From: Dermacentor variabilis | Lineage: Eukaryota; Arthropoda; Arachnida; Ixodida; Ixodidae | Length of the DNA: 64,000 nucleotides | Direction: 5' to 3' | Assembly (NCBI RefSeq): GCF_050947875.1 | Contig: NC_134574.1 | Coordinates: forward strand, 155,832,051-155,896,050 | In this document: one piece after another, positions 26,147 through 33,540 of the stretch | Layout of the letters: each line of letters begins with the position of its first letter | How positions within the stretch are numbered: position 1 is the first letter of the stretch | Notes under the pieces: generated by a model | Databases searched by the model: none | Told to the model about the DNA's origin: nothing | What the model saw: only the letters and a program-made list of their open reading frames with translations | Translations under genes and position numbers: made by a program

Positions 26147-29100
26147 CGATGACGGTGATGCTGTATAGACCTTCTGTTCTAATGTCTGTACTCGCTGATA
26201 ACCTTACAATTCAGTGCAAGTTCCGCTCACAAGGCCGAAATGCACCGGTTCATTGCGCCCCATACGCTTCAAGACACACGTTCCCGAGAGACGCTCCTAT
26301 TGAAAAAAGTTCGCTCCCGTAGTTACGCCATGGAATCGAGCGAGTGTAATTGGATGGAGCATATACGCAAGGTATATTTGACTTGGGCAGCGGTGTGCTT
26401 GCCACTCCATTTTAGCTTGTCAGTGACCAGAGATCCAGTTATCCATTTTATTAGCGATTCACCTATGGCCAGATCACACAAGCTTTGCCTCTTCTGTCCT
26501 CTTTGCCACAAGCTTTGCCTCTTCTGTACATTCATGCCGGCTTCACTGCACGATTGCAGCGCCGCCAAACGCATTTACAGCTGCTCTCGACGCAAACCCA
26601 ATGGTGCATGAACAGATACGGTGAATGAGTTTTATAGTGTACTCGTGCACCCGCACGTGCCAGACTGCGCACAGTAAAGTCACGACATTTTCTCTCTTGA
26701 GGGTGCGGCTTGTCTCAGCGAGGTTCTAAACGAGTAAGTTAGGTTTCGGTCTTAGACAAGTGTAAATGGAACCAACTGGAGGAACACATACAGATCAGAA
26801 CCACACGAAGCGTATAGCATACAGCCGTATAACGTAGTAAGGCTCGCCGAAATCCTCAACACGTACGTTTCACTCCTATTCGTGTAGTCACGTGTATTCG
26901 GCAAGGCGCATAAGCACACTGTACACAGGTTCTTGCGGCAATGAAGGAGAGCGAACAAAGACAATCCCAAGGGAAGTTACGAAGAAAAAGCGCGTGCTTC
27001 GTCTGATCCCGGGTGTACTTGAGCTAAGTTGGCATTGTAGTGTGTCTGAGAGCGTAAAGTCATCACTGAGTCCAACTGCCGGTACGTCACTCCAGAATTC
27101 ATTCAAGCAGGCCTCGAGTTACGTCACCGATAACGTCGGTTTTCCTCGCTGCTTGGCGCAGGAGCCGTGGTTCGAGTGGCTAAAGCGCAAGCCTCTGTCC
27201 GTTGCCACCAAGAGTCTTCTGTCGCTGAGCCTGGCGCCGCTTCGCTACCCGATGCCATCCGCCCTGGCAGGCCGGAACTGCTTCCGCAAGGAGTCGGCGA
27301 TGAATCCTCAGAGGGTTCCTTTCGCCCAGGTGGTCACTCCGCATTTCTGTGCCCATGGTTCACTGCCACTAACCTTCTGTGTCATCATCATCCCTCATGA
27401 CACCTTTATGACCCCGTCTCCCCTCCCCCTGTGCAGAGTAGCAGGCTAGAAGGCATTAGCTCGGGCCGACCTCTCTGCCTTCAGTCAAATTAATTATCTC
27501 GATTTCTTTGCGTCTGCAATGAAGAAATCACAGGGAGAGCGGAGGCGAAGCAAAGGGACAGCCATACTGAGTGACAGGTTGAGAATCCAAGTGAAACTGC
27601 TCCTATAGAAAAGTCATGCTGCGCCCGCTATTTGTCCCTGGGCCTGCTCTTTATCCTTCCGCGCTCCGCGAAATAGTTCCCGTAGGGACGACTTACGCTC
27701 CATCCGCACGACCTTCCGCACTCGTGCGGACGTGCGGGTAAACTGCACGCGTCCCGCGAATGTGCGCAAGTTTCGGTTTACAATGGGTCTGCACGAGCAG
27801 TGTGAACCGTAGTTATGCGTCTGTGTGAGACTTTGTGCAACTTCGTGCACGTCCGCGCGCTTGTGGACGGTGCGCGGAAGGCGCGTGCAGATAAGTCGGG
27901 CCCTTACAGATGCCGCCGGCACCAAGAGGTGCCCTGCTGTTCAGTACCACTAGCGCAGTCATTCTTTTTTGCACTGTATTCACGAGACAATAAAAGCGCT
28001 CGTTGGGGGCGGGTTTCTTAAATAGGTGCATTGATCTTGTTCTGCCTTTGAAGTATGCGAGATGTATATATAAGTCAATGTAAGATATATCCGTGTACAA
28101 CGTTGATGTAAAACGTATGTTGTAAAATGTTTGTCGAATATATGTAAAGAGACCTAGGTATGATCAAATGTAACGGCGCCTGCGTGTCGGATGTCAACGT
28201 AAGCAGGAGCCACTGCCTTTAGCTCCTGCTCATCTTTCTGCATAAGAAAATAAGCACAATAAAATGAAGCATCCAAAATCAGCTGTGGGGATAGTGAAGA
28301 CAGCTCAGTGCAGGAATAGGTAGATTAAATAGGATACTACAAGAGGAATTTATCTCTCCTCGTGCGCAAAGTATCTTCTTGTGGCCGAATGTACGGCTCG
28401 GGCAGGCTTTTGTGCTTACGATATTGAACGGCGCTTCGCGTAGTTCCAAACCGAGTCAATACGCAGCGGTGACTCGTTGAATTGTGCCACTTAGTCTAAA
28501 ACTTTATATATGGCTCTCAACATGGCTGCGTTCGGATGCTCTCCATAGAGGGATAAATAGACAGCTAAATGGGTAGCAGCCATTTTACATTTCGTTCCAA
28601 TCCTGACAAAGCCGGCAAAATAGGCAGCTTCATGAACACGGTATCGAAGTAAAAAAAGAACGACTGAGGTCACTTTGCTGTTCGATCAAGTTGGCGACTG
28701 CGCAGCACGCTTGAAAATTCGACGGGAAGGTGACTGCACTAGAAAACGTTGTCAAGCTTTCTTGTTCTCCTAATGTAAGCTACGTTGCATATTTCGAACG
28801 TTCAAATACAGCTACAATGTGTGTCTGTTAACTTAATGTCACTCCCGCACATTGTTGTCCGTTTCTTCGTCTAACCTCTATCGACTGCGCAGGTGCATCT
28901 TGACGTCATATGTTTTTGTATCGGCTTACATAGCGCCTAATTCGGAACGTACATCCTGCATCCTTTCCGCACCCTTTACTCTCCTTAACATCTAATCAGT
29001 CCCGGTTTACTGTGGCGCTTGGCAAAAGATTGTGTGCTACGTGGATTCTTAGTTCACTCACATATGACTTACGGCACATGTGCATAGTAGCAAGCAATTC

Positions 29101-32100
29101 AAGTGTGCGCAAATAGTCAGCACATATTTTTTTCGGCAGTAGCAAGATCGAATGCGCTTCACAAATAAATTAAAAAAAGGTAATCTGAACTGCTGAACAA
29201 TCAAAAAGAAGCAATTGACGTCATCAGACGTACGTGAAAGAAGTGTAGAAGTCCCTTTCTCTCAGTTTTGAATGGCGCTCCCCTTGGAAGATTGAGACAG
29301 CTGCGGAAGAGGAAAAGTAAACAAAACATCCCGGAACCAAGGATAAGTCGCATTCTGTAAACAAAGAGGACTGCTCATTGTACATTTTATGTGTTGTGTT
29401 TCAATGCACCGTTGTTCTCAAATAAAAAAAACTTTGCTTACATGAACATAAATCCAGTATGTGTTCCACCTAATTTCTCTTTTCTTAGCTTTTCCTTGTC
29501 GACACGAGGAGGCGCTAGTCGTAAAGATTTCTTTGAGATGCATTCTATTACTTGCACTTGAAGTTGTCTTCTTAGCCATCAACGTGGACTGTCTCCTATG
29601 CTGGCCTTAAGGGAACCCACCCCGTGTTTTCTGCATTCTTGTTCCGTGCGAATGGTTCAGGTGTGCCTCAGGGTTGCGGACATGACGGCGGAGGAACCGC
29701 TGCCGAGGACCGCGTGTCACGTGTACCACGACCTACACGACTGCTACGTCACCTTCTCCTCCAAGGCACTGAGCGCCATTGTGAGTAGCACTGCATGTTA
29801 CTTAAGTACTAAAGCGCCAGCAGACGACACAAGAAGGGACACGGACGAGCGCTCGTCCGTGTCCCTTCTTGCGTCGTCTGTTTGGCGCTTTAGTATTTCA
29901 GTAACATGCACCAATTAGCCCAACAAAAAGTTCTACTGGAGCACTGCATGTGTAGGTTTTCATCGTGGTAGCCAAAGTGGTGGCTTTGCCGAACAACCGC
30001 GAGATGCAGTTGTTTGCGTGAAAGGAAGGATTTGTCATACACGCGGCTTGAGCGGAAAGCCTCTCGTGGTGTCGCTGCGGGCGCTGGCCTCTAGAAATTT
30101 GATTTAAACTCGCTGAACTAATTTCTATGTGAAGGCTTTAGATTTTCTATAAGAGCCCTTAGGCATGCGGCATTGCTTTTTTTTTCTTTTTCGCTAGCGC
30201 TTGTAGGCTTCCCTAACACGGCCCACCCGCGGGCCTGCGGATCAGAGTAGGACATATGGAAAATGGGCTTGTTCACGATAAAAAATGCCGTACAGCGCGA
30301 AGGACAAGGACTGCGAGAGACGACATACACTGCGCAGTGTATGTCGTCTCTCGCAGTCCTTGTCCTTCGCTGCATGTCATTTTTTTATCATGAATTACCA
30401 GCTAGCCCAAGCAACCACCTTAGTTCACTTGTTAATGACTTTTGTTCCGTAGGAAATATGTGGGATTTATATGGCGAATGTGACAAGCCTTGACGAGATA
30501 AAACGGTCTGTAAAAAAGGCGTCCAGATGGTATGAATGATTGACGTTTTTATAAGAACAGGATATTACCGTTACGGCGAAGTCGACTACAGGGAGCAGGC
30601 ATGTGTGGTTGGCACCGAACTGAATCTGTCGCCTATAGACTCAATATCTGCGCACTCAGATGACAGTGCAGAGTGATGCGCATTGACCGCAACTAATTGT
30701 CACCTGTTGACGCACACTGCCAATGCGCTACCTATTCAAGTGACATGGATATACTGCCATCTTGTATCGTGAACAACTGTTCCATGCGGGAGCCAAAATG
30801 CCTGTGATATCGTTTTCCTTGAATTTTTCAGTAATTTAGACTTCACCTTTCTCGTATGAAATTTAAGCTTGCTATTTTATAGCCGTTAAATGTCAATTAC
30901 ATGACATTGATATAAGTTGTTAAATATCGTAGTTGTTTTTTTTTTTCACAGGAGACCTCAGTACAGTCTTTGACTATGAAACCTCCTTTTGTACACCAAA
31001 TACTGGAATTATGACCGAACATTTAAAAAAAAGAAAATCGCACTTTCGCCCGAAAGGCGAAGCATCGATTGCGATAGCATATTAGTGGACAGCTATACAG
31101 AGTATGGATAGCAGTTTCATCGGTCATATAAACTTGTAAACAAAGGCATACAATTCTCGCGGGCAACTTTCTGTGGCTATGAAGGGAAAGCTACGGGCGC
31201 GTGCCTACTGCACATGTGTTACTGTGCCAAGTAGTCCGGCAGCATTTGACAGTGTTATTGGCTATTCGGAAAAAACGCAGCTTCCGTGTACGTGCGATGG
31301 TTTCGCTTTTCCCCAGACGCGGAAGGGAGACGCCGCAAAATGAATAAACATTTACACTCAGTGATGTGTTCTCTATTATTTAACAGTTGCGAATGAGGTG
31401 TTGATGTTTTGTCTTCGCCGACATAAAATAGTGTGGATTAGAACGCCGAACTCTTTTCAGAAGCGCTCTCAATTGTGCGCGCTTTGCCCCCGTAGCTTTC
31501 CCTTCATAGCCACAGAAAGTTCTCTGCGAGCATAACTAAATTAACAAGCGTGTTGTCATGCGCCATCTCATCTCAGTCGATCACATCTCAGTCGCTTTTC
31601 CCCAGACGCGGAAGGGAGACGCCGCAAAATGAATAAACATTTACACTCAGTGATGTGTTCTCTATTATTTAACAGTTGCGAATGAGGTGTTGATGTTTTG
31701 TCTTCGCCGACATAAAATAGTGTGGATTAGAACGCCGAACTCTTTTCAGAAGCGCTCTCAATTGTGCGCGCTTTGCCCCCGTAGCTTTCCCTTCATAGCC
31801 TCAGAAAGTTCTCCGCGAGCATAACTAAATTAACAAGCGTGTTGTCATGCGCCATCTCATCTCAGTCGATCACATCTCAGTCGATGACCGCGGAAACTCG
31901 CTTTCAGCACGCTGTAGTGAGGAAACGCGGCAGCAGCAGCGAGCGAATTGATTTTCGTGCAGCAGCTCCCGTCAGCGCAAACCACTCTGTACCCGTCCCA
32001 GATGACTTTCAAGATACAGCGGCCCGACCAGACGCGCGCGGCCACCTGGGTCGGCCTGTGTCGAACGCGCCCCACTTCCCTACGCTCCCCCCGAAGCCTT

Positions 32101-33011
32101 GCGCGCGACGGAAGGCGGCGCGCTTCCTCCCCGCTTTCCTCGCTTGCATGAGCGACATTGTGCCGCGATCGCCGGCTCACCCTTGCACGCGTTCACTCGC
32201 AATACAGCATACGGCGCGCGGCGACGATTTTATCGCCCTTGGACTTTATACGGAGCGTCATGGCGTCGCCGACGCCAAAGGTAGAAATGCGCCTGGAGTG
32301 TCCGTAAAATTGCTATCGCAAAAATAAATTTGTGATTCTTCGCGTTGCTGAAGAGCTCGGATTTCACGAACCAACTACAGGCCGTCAAGAGTGCCCGCGA
32401 CGTCGCGGAGAGTCACCACCTCTCTATCCCGTCGTGGGCGGAGCCACCGACTTGATTGGGGAGCCTTCGGTTCCCCCCAATCCTCAGTACACTCTAGTAA
32501 AATTCTTGTCACTGTCATTCTGATAATGAGTTCTGAGCAATTGGACAGGCTATCGAAGGTAGATAGGAATGCATGCAGGGATTACAGGAGAACGTTTAAT
32601 TGGGTGGGGTCGAGTGATGCTTGGAACAGATAACCGATGGCCTATCGCAGTACACAGAGCTTGTGTCCAGGAAAGGTAACTGTTACCGTGTGTGGCGAAG
32701 AAGGGATTGAAGCTACGAGATTACAGAAAGTGGAGGCATAGCGCTAGATTGACAGACGGCAGAACGGGAATATTCCTTCAGTAGGGTTAAAATCTGCTGC
32801 CGACGAACTAAGCGTAGCAGGGATGCATCGAGACAGGGTTGACCAGAGCGCATGTGGCTCTCTCGCCTCCCGACTGCAGGGCGAAGTGGTGAATCGACAC
32901 TTCCAGAACGGCTTGGCAGTGGTCGATCTCAACTTTGACGACTACCTCGGCGTCTGCGGCGAGCGCCACCGGCTCTTCAACGCACTGTATAACATCGTCG
33001 ATGGGTCATGA
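6411..33011 (+). CDS. Membrane-anchored GH18 (chitinase-like) protein, probably inactive
   Basis: Eleven exons: 6411-6501, 7315-7353, 9296-9403, 12051-12143, 22947-23102, 23984-24225, 24964-25067, 25623-25701, 27162-27329, 29661-29780, 32880-33011. They total 1332 nt, 443 codons plus TGA, and all junction phases agree. Product: charged cytosolic N-terminus, one membrane span at about 55-79, a Thr/Pro stalk, then a GH18-like barrel from about 112. Seen: KPMWCFFD (strand 1), VGVGG at 182-186 (the SxGG region), and GLAVVDLNFDDYLGVCG near the C-terminus (the WxxDxDDF-type strand 8). Where chitinases have DxxDxDxE the sequence is GGEGVLFHP (222-230), with no catalytic acid, so a binding or structural role is inferred. 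N-glycosylation sequons lie at NVT, NMT and NMS. Exons 5-11 are secure; 1-4 rest on phase and character. Intron 4 holds an antisense LTR element. Confidence 0.82.
7315..7353 (+). CDS. GH18-like gene, candidate 39-nt microexon
   Basis: Good acceptor TTTACTTGCAG (7304-7314) and strong donor GAG|GTATGT at 7353/7354. In phase 1 it reads E-ARAADGAPALDG, keeps the frame (39 nt) and continues the hydrophilic tail. Short length makes it uncertain. Confidence 0.4.
7797..8280 (+). repeat. Diverged copy of a CAGGGTGT-ended tick repeat
   Basis: Starts TGCAGGGTGCT and shares with the foldback element at 37150-37860 the block GAGTTCGCAAGG.G.AT.CACTTGGAAC and the CACCAATT..G.GATATT stretch. Old, AT-rich, with no coding capacity. 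Confidence 0.5.
8640..8825 (+). repeat. GC-rich repeat-like block ending AAAGCTTTCGCTTTAA
   Basis: Block with many GAGGCGAACG-type units ending in the near-palindromic GTAAAGCTTTCGCTTTAA. I recognise this end as common in hard-tick DNA, but could not compare it here. Apparent exon signals in it were therefore not used. Confidence 0.35.
9008..9095 (-). repeat. Decayed tRNA-derived SINE head
   Basis: Minus-strand match to the tRNA-like head of the window's SINE family: GCACCCGCGACCTGGTGCTCAAC corresponds to the B box region, CCACAGCCACCGAGTCACT to the A box region. The tail is missing. Confidence 0.6.
9296..9403 (+). CDS. GH18-like gene, transmembrane exon
   Basis: Encodes GGALQPRLYGKYRLSLCLIP then LGFLGIIGVAYLMAIP, a basic stop followed by a hydrophobic span of about 25 residues (signal anchor). 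The donor is CCAG|GTCAGT at 9403/9404, phase 1, and fits both the stalk exon and the first GH18 exon. The start at 9296 is chosen because it alone accepts a phase-1 upstream exon. A better-looking acceptor at 9257 would need phase 2, so the 5' boundary is not settled. Confidence 0.7.
9477..9502. repeat. Poly(A) tract
   Basis: About 26 A residues in intron 3 of the GH18-like gene, possibly the tail of an unrecognised retro-insertion. Confidence 0.8.
12051..12143 (+). CDS. GH18-like gene, Thr/Pro stalk exon
   Basis: A 93-nt exon with phase 1 at both ends. Acceptor CGTCCAG at 12050 follows a T-rich tract; donor GCAC|GTGAGG is at 12143/12144. It reads G-MFDAPRVLVTTMPPDNGITT-SEVPKVSWDA, a stalk-like segment between membrane span and GH18 domain. 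Being symmetric it could be skipped without frame loss. An alternative acceptor at 12033 exists but does not match phase. Confidence 0.55.
15151..15382 (+). mobile_element. tRNA-derived SINE (Ruka-like), full length
   Basis: Head TTGCTCAGTGGCTATGGTG (A box) and GATGGAATCCCGGCC (B box), then the family body and tail GGCACGTAAAACCCC followed by a T-run. TTTAGTCTA occurs at 15137-15145 and 15383-15391 and is a candidate target site duplication, although five extra bases separate it from the head. The insertion lies in intron 4 of the GH18-like gene, just left of the LTR element. Confidence 0.85.
15618..16462 (-). repeat. 3' LTR of the Gypsy-like element
   Basis: 845 bp, direct repeat of 21781-22624. 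On the minus strand it begins TGTTGCGTTTCGCC and ends CCCAAACA. It contains a TATA box (minus strand, about 15909-15917), an AATAAA (about 15794-15799) and two internal tandem repeat blocks: about 3.5 units of 53 bp at 16137-16325 and GTCGAGCACGATCTCGTAGCACC-type units at 16014-16135. Confidence 0.93.
16948..21426 (-). CDS. Gag-pol polyprotein (gag, PR, INT, RT, RNase H)
   Basis: Single 1492-aa ORF. Gag: SAP-like start (about 1-40), a Glu/Lys/Arg coiled-coil (about 45-105), a capsid-like region and one CCHC knuckle, CYTCQKPGHFSAQC (about 350). Next comes a retropepsin-like segment whose active site reads RDSAATMDV, not the usual D-[ST]-G-A. Integrase follows: HGGSWSGHLG...CDTC zinc-binding part, then core residues in VIDTVGPLP, QSDQGTVF and SVEKLHS (D, D, E). 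Reverse transcriptase after it has PRPCVDYRRLN, TLDLVRGYWQ and YLDDVAIF; RNase H has FIVQCDAS, TEKEC and ETDH. All catalytic residues except the protease glycine are present and no frameshift separates gag from pol. Start ATG is at 21426, stop just after the RNase H. Confidence 0.95.
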   Translation of the reverse strand: MDLKSLRKPKLLELARELGLDVSDKLRKPELLKAILELEAEDDELSECLETIEERETAKREERERKEQKEKEERERKEQKEREQQERDRQHALEMKRLEVEMERARNGSQAHGAGERVLFKMTDLMRPFKLGEDIGLFLVNFERTCEKQGFSRETWPQRLLTLLPGEAADVVARLDREEAEDFDKVKSSLLKKYRLSAEAFRRKFRENEKGRSESYTEFAYRLMSNMQEWLKEEKAFGDHDKVLQCFGLEQFYSRLPENVRYWVLDRPDVCTVAKAAELAEEFVTRRARGAKDGQKGEFGSKFERSKFTPMRAKGNTRSADASGSSATEPKETAAAEAERRKRFEMRQARVCYTCQKPGHFSAQCPETTPKVVFFSIGSTDENMKLLEPYMRDLLVNGKECRVLRDSAATMDVVHPSYVEPHMFTGECAWIKQAVEAHSVCLPVAKVLIEGPFGALETEAAVSSMLPPQYPYLFSNRSDHLLRKKGLLFGEASVQALTRSKVRELAAKAVVAGPTLSNNEKGSEAQQADIPSTPELNKLESVTLKAPDTGEETPDTGKLEELSTDLLIAPTSDGLDRLLKVSRSALIAEQKKDGSLENVRCNVKEGIARKTARFVERGGVLYRKYLDRRGVEFDQLVVPQCYRQDLLRLSHGGSWSGHLGVKKTKDRLLQEYYWPGCFRDADHFVRTCDTCQRVGKPGDKSRAPLKLVPIITEPFRRLVIDTVGPLPVTATGYRHILTVICPATKFPEAVPLKELSSVEIVNALLSIFARVGFPAEIQSDQGTVFTSALTTTFLERCGVKLLHSSVYHPQSNSVEKLHSVMKRVLRALCFEHRTDWELCLPGVMFALRTAPHAATGFSPAELVYGRSLRSPLRMLRESWEGRGDDPVVVEYVLKLLERLRRAQELSGEAMTKAQQRAKVYYDRTARARRFEVGDEVMILRTSLNNKLDVQWEGPARIVQKLSDVNYVVSLPGKRKAQQVYHCNLLKPYRQREAVVCMMVNVPEELPVELPGLGSVTNREDTGQVISDLISKAPLSPEQKTELHQLLQEFQGLFSERPGRTSVLTHDIELTSPEPVRSKAYRVSPRQSDIMEAEVKKMLQLGVIEAGESDYTSPLILVEVPGKEPRPCVDYRRLNSITKDQIYPIPNIEERLEKVSSAQFISTLDLVRGYWQVPLTEEASRYAAFISPMGTFRPKVLSFGLKNAPYCFSSLMDKVLRGQQEFALPYLDDVAIFSASWSEHMAHLRAVLTRLREAGLTVKAPKCQLAQAEVVYLGHVIGQGRRRPSEIKVAAVRDFPQPRTKTDIRSFLGVAGYYQRYIPRYSDIAAPLTDALRKTEPQTVVWDETKERAFSALKSALTSQPVLRSPDYTKGFIVQCDASERGMGVVLCQRENGEVEHPVLYASRKLTSREQAYSATEKECACLVWAVQKLSCYLAGSRFIIETDHCPLQWLQTISPKNGRLLRWSLALQQYSFEVRYKKGSLNGNADGLSRSP
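21781..22624 (-). repeat. 5' LTR of the Gypsy-like element
   Basis: 844 bp. It differs visibly from the other LTR only at the inner end (TGTTTTGATC against TGTTTGGGATC). TATA box on the minus strand at about 22071-22078, followed by AATAAA at about 21957-21962, so the promoter would fire into the element. Confidence 0.93.
22662..22860 (-). repeat. Retroposon 3' end with (ATTT)n tract
   Basis: (ATTT)n at 22689-22747 followed by CACAATAACCCTAAAGGCCCTCTAGGGAGG-type sequence. On the minus strand this is unique sequence ending in an (AAAT)n tail, as for a small retroposon. It ends about 90 nt before exon 5 of the GH18-like gene. Confidence 0.45.
22947..23102 (+). CDS. GH18-like gene, first barrel exon
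   Basis: Acceptor CTCTCTGCTGCAG ends at 22946; donor GAAG|GTTGGT is at 23102/23103. It encodes VPRKPMWCFFDSKDFTYTVN and then SLPLELCSAIIFCC, matching strand 1 and helix 1 of GH18 proteins (KxVCYFxxW...DLCTHIIY-like). The phase-1 start joins to the transmembrane or stalk exon. Confidence 0.88.
23640..23970. repeat. (ACTC)n satellite with ACTG variants
   Basis: Compound array of ACTC units broken by two (ACTG)n blocks at about 23764-23798 and 23847-23868. It ends only 13 nt before the start of the exon at 23984 and fills most of that intron's 3' half. Confidence 0.97.
23984..24225 (+). CDS. GH18-like gene, exon with SxGG-like motif and lost catalytic site
   Basis: Acceptor CCGCGTGCAG ends at 23983, directly after the ACTC satellite; donor GTG|GTGAGA is at 24225/24226. 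It encodes RLFVGVGGPRAMEEGF (GH18 SxGG region), two N-glycosylation sequons in PNVTNMT, and FAERMGGEGVLFHPPAS where the catalytic DxxDxDxE would be expected. Confidence 0.9.
24964..25067 (+). CDS. GH18-like gene, barrel exon
   Basis: Acceptor TTTTTTTTCCCTTCAG ends at 24963; donor CAG|GTAAAC is at 25067/25068. Reads NLQECLGAFDIEVSVVIPED and AIDDRAFVKYEAYYR. Enters in phase 0 and leaves in phase 2, both matching the neighbours. Confidence 0.9.
25623..25701 (+). CDS. GH18-like gene, barrel exon
   Basis: Acceptor TTTTCTCCTAACCAG ends at 25622; donor TTT|GTGAGT is at 25701/25702. Reads LLKNVVVWAHVPNMSHVTCS then FDGSFF, a hydrophobic strand with an NMS glycosylation sequon. Confidence 0.88.
25983..26150 (+). 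mobile_element. Non-LTR retrotransposon 3' end with (GAT)n tail (family B)
   Basis: AAAATGAAGCATCCAAAATTAGCTG...GAAGACAGCTCAGTGCAG, then GAGGCCTTCGTCCTGCAGTGGACATAATATAGGATGATGATG. A unique end running into a GAT microsatellite is typical of RTE-like LINE 3' ends. The first part recurs at 28255-28325. It is in intron 8 of the GH18-like gene. Confidence 0.6.
27162..27329 (+). CDS. GH18-like gene, barrel exon
   Basis: Acceptor GCTTGGCGCAG ends at 27161; donor CAG|GTGGTC is at 27329/27330. 56 codons, phase 0 at both ends, including EPWFEWLKRKPLS and SLLSLSLAPLRYPMPS (a strand 6/7-like segment) and RVPFAQ, which leads into the next exon's VCLRV as GH18 proteins commonly do (PYxxVC). Confidence 0.88.
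27355..27475 (+). mobile_element. LINE 3' end fragment (family C)
   Basis: TCTCCCCTCCCCCTGTGCAGAGTAGCAGGCTAGAAGGC...CGACCTCTCTGCCTTC. This shares the CCCC.GTGCAG.GTAGC...CTCCCTGCCTT-type end with 44750-44935 and 58690-58790, and with 40165-40270 in reverse. It lies about 25 nt after the exon ending at 27329. Confidence 0.5.
28255..28325 (+). repeat. Second copy of the family B block
   Basis: AAAATGAAGCATCCAAAATCAGCTGTGGGGAT and GAAGACAGCTCAGTGCAGGAATA match 25986-26045 with few differences. The GAT-tailed part is missing here. Confidence 0.6.
29661..29780 (+). CDS. GH18-like gene, penultimate exon
   Basis: Acceptor AATGGTTCAG ends at 29660; donor ATT|GTGAGT is at 29780/29781. 40 codons, phase 0 at both ends, with CHVYHDLHDCYVTFSSKALS. 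This is the cysteine-containing strand and helix before the last barrel strand. A long palindrome starts 12 nt after the donor. Confidence 0.88.
29793..29909. repeat. Near-perfect palindrome, about 58-bp arms, no spacer
   Basis: Centre at GACGAGC|GCTCGTC (29850/29851). Arms run from GCATGTTACTTAAG to the mirrored copy ending CAGTAACATGC, with about one mismatch and one small indel over the inner 45 bp. Located 12 nt after the donor of exon 10 of the GH18-like gene. Confidence 0.9.
30271..30395. repeat. Second long palindrome, inner arms about 38 bp perfect
   Basis: Centre at ACTGC|GCAGT (30333/30334). The inner arm AAGGACAAGGACTGCGAGAG and onward is mirrored exactly; outer arms (GTTCACGATAAAAAATG with TTTTTTTATCATGAA) are diverged. 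Only about 360 bp from the first palindrome, in the same intron. Confidence 0.9.
31069..32321. mobile_element. Inverted-repeat (MITE-like) element, about 1.25 kb
   Basis: Ends TTGCGATAGCA at 31069-31079 and its reverse complement TGCTATCGCAA at 32311-32321. Inside are GCGAAGCATCGATTG at the left, inverted blocks CTTTCTGTGGCTATGAAGGGAAAGCTACGGG at 31166-31196 and its complement around 31493-31524, and a GC-rich right part. No ORF with a transposase motif is visible, so it appears non-autonomous. It is in the last intron of the GH18-like gene. Confidence 0.65.
31304..31884 (+). repeat. Tandem duplication, 289-bp unit, two copies
   Basis: 31304-31592 is repeated at 31593 to about 31884, beginning CGCTTTTCCCCAGACGCGG and ending CTCAGTCGATCACATCTCAGTCG. 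I saw only about two differences (CCACAG/CCTCAG and TCTGCG/TCCGCG), so it is recent. It lies within the inverted-repeat element. Confidence 0.92.
32520..32770 (+). mobile_element. Decayed LINE fragment (RTE-like 3' coding end)
   Basis: GATTACAGGAGAACGTTTAATTGGGTGGGG, GATGCTTGGAACAGATAACCGATGGCC and GAAGTGGAGGCA-type stretches resemble the 3' coding end of RTE-like LINEs, with several stops. A related fragment is at 54270-54530. It ends about 110 nt before the terminal exon of the GH18-like gene. Confidence 0.45.
32880..33011 (+). CDS. GH18-like gene, terminal exon
   Basis: Acceptor TCGCCTCCCGACTGCAG ends at 32879. Reads GEVVNRHFQNGLAVVDLNFD then DYLGVCGERHRLFNALYNIV, ends DGS-stop at 33011. 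The G-x-A-V-x-D-L-x-x-D-D-x-x-G-x-C-G pattern is the last strand of GH18 barrels and fixes the family assignment. Confidence 0.92.
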   Translation, partial: GEVVNRHFQNGLAVVDLNFDDYLGVCGERHRLFNALYNIVDGS

Positions 33012-33107
33012 ACTCTCGCGGCTAAAAGTGCGGGCTCGACCTGGACGTGGCACAGCCCGGAGGTCTTCCTCACAAAGTTCACGAAGCGGGGTGTCCTGGA
33101 AGGCCGA

Positions 33108-33113
33108 AATAAA
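33108..33113 (+). terminator. Polyadenylation signal AATAAA of the GH18-like gene
   Basis: AATAAA 97 nt after the stop codon, in GAAATAAAATT. Position and strand fit a short 3' UTR. Confidence 0.6.
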
Positions 33114-33540
33114 ATTCCGTGTCTTGATCCAGAAATACGGTGCTAGCTTGGCCGTAGGAAGAGAATAATAAGTTGGAGCTATACACGGCGATCGTGTGAC
33201 TGTGTAATGTAATATAATGGAGTGCATTCACTTGCTGCGCGGCTGTGATAGTGTAGAATATGCCAGCCACGCTTGAAACAACCGCGGTAGTCTTCGATAT
33301 TCTGCTGAGTACGGGGCCGTGGGTTAGATTCTCGATCGCGCTGGACGGATGGTGATTGAAGCGGAGTTTGAAAAAAACATGTCTGGTGCATGGCATATTG
33401 GGTGAACGATAAAAAGGCCCCAGGAAGGGAAAATTACTTTAAATCCTCATCTACAGCGCCTCTATAGCCCCTGTGCTGCTCTTGAATGTTTAACCCCAAC
33501 CTTTTTAAAATCATGCAAATCCGCAACGAGTTATGTATGA

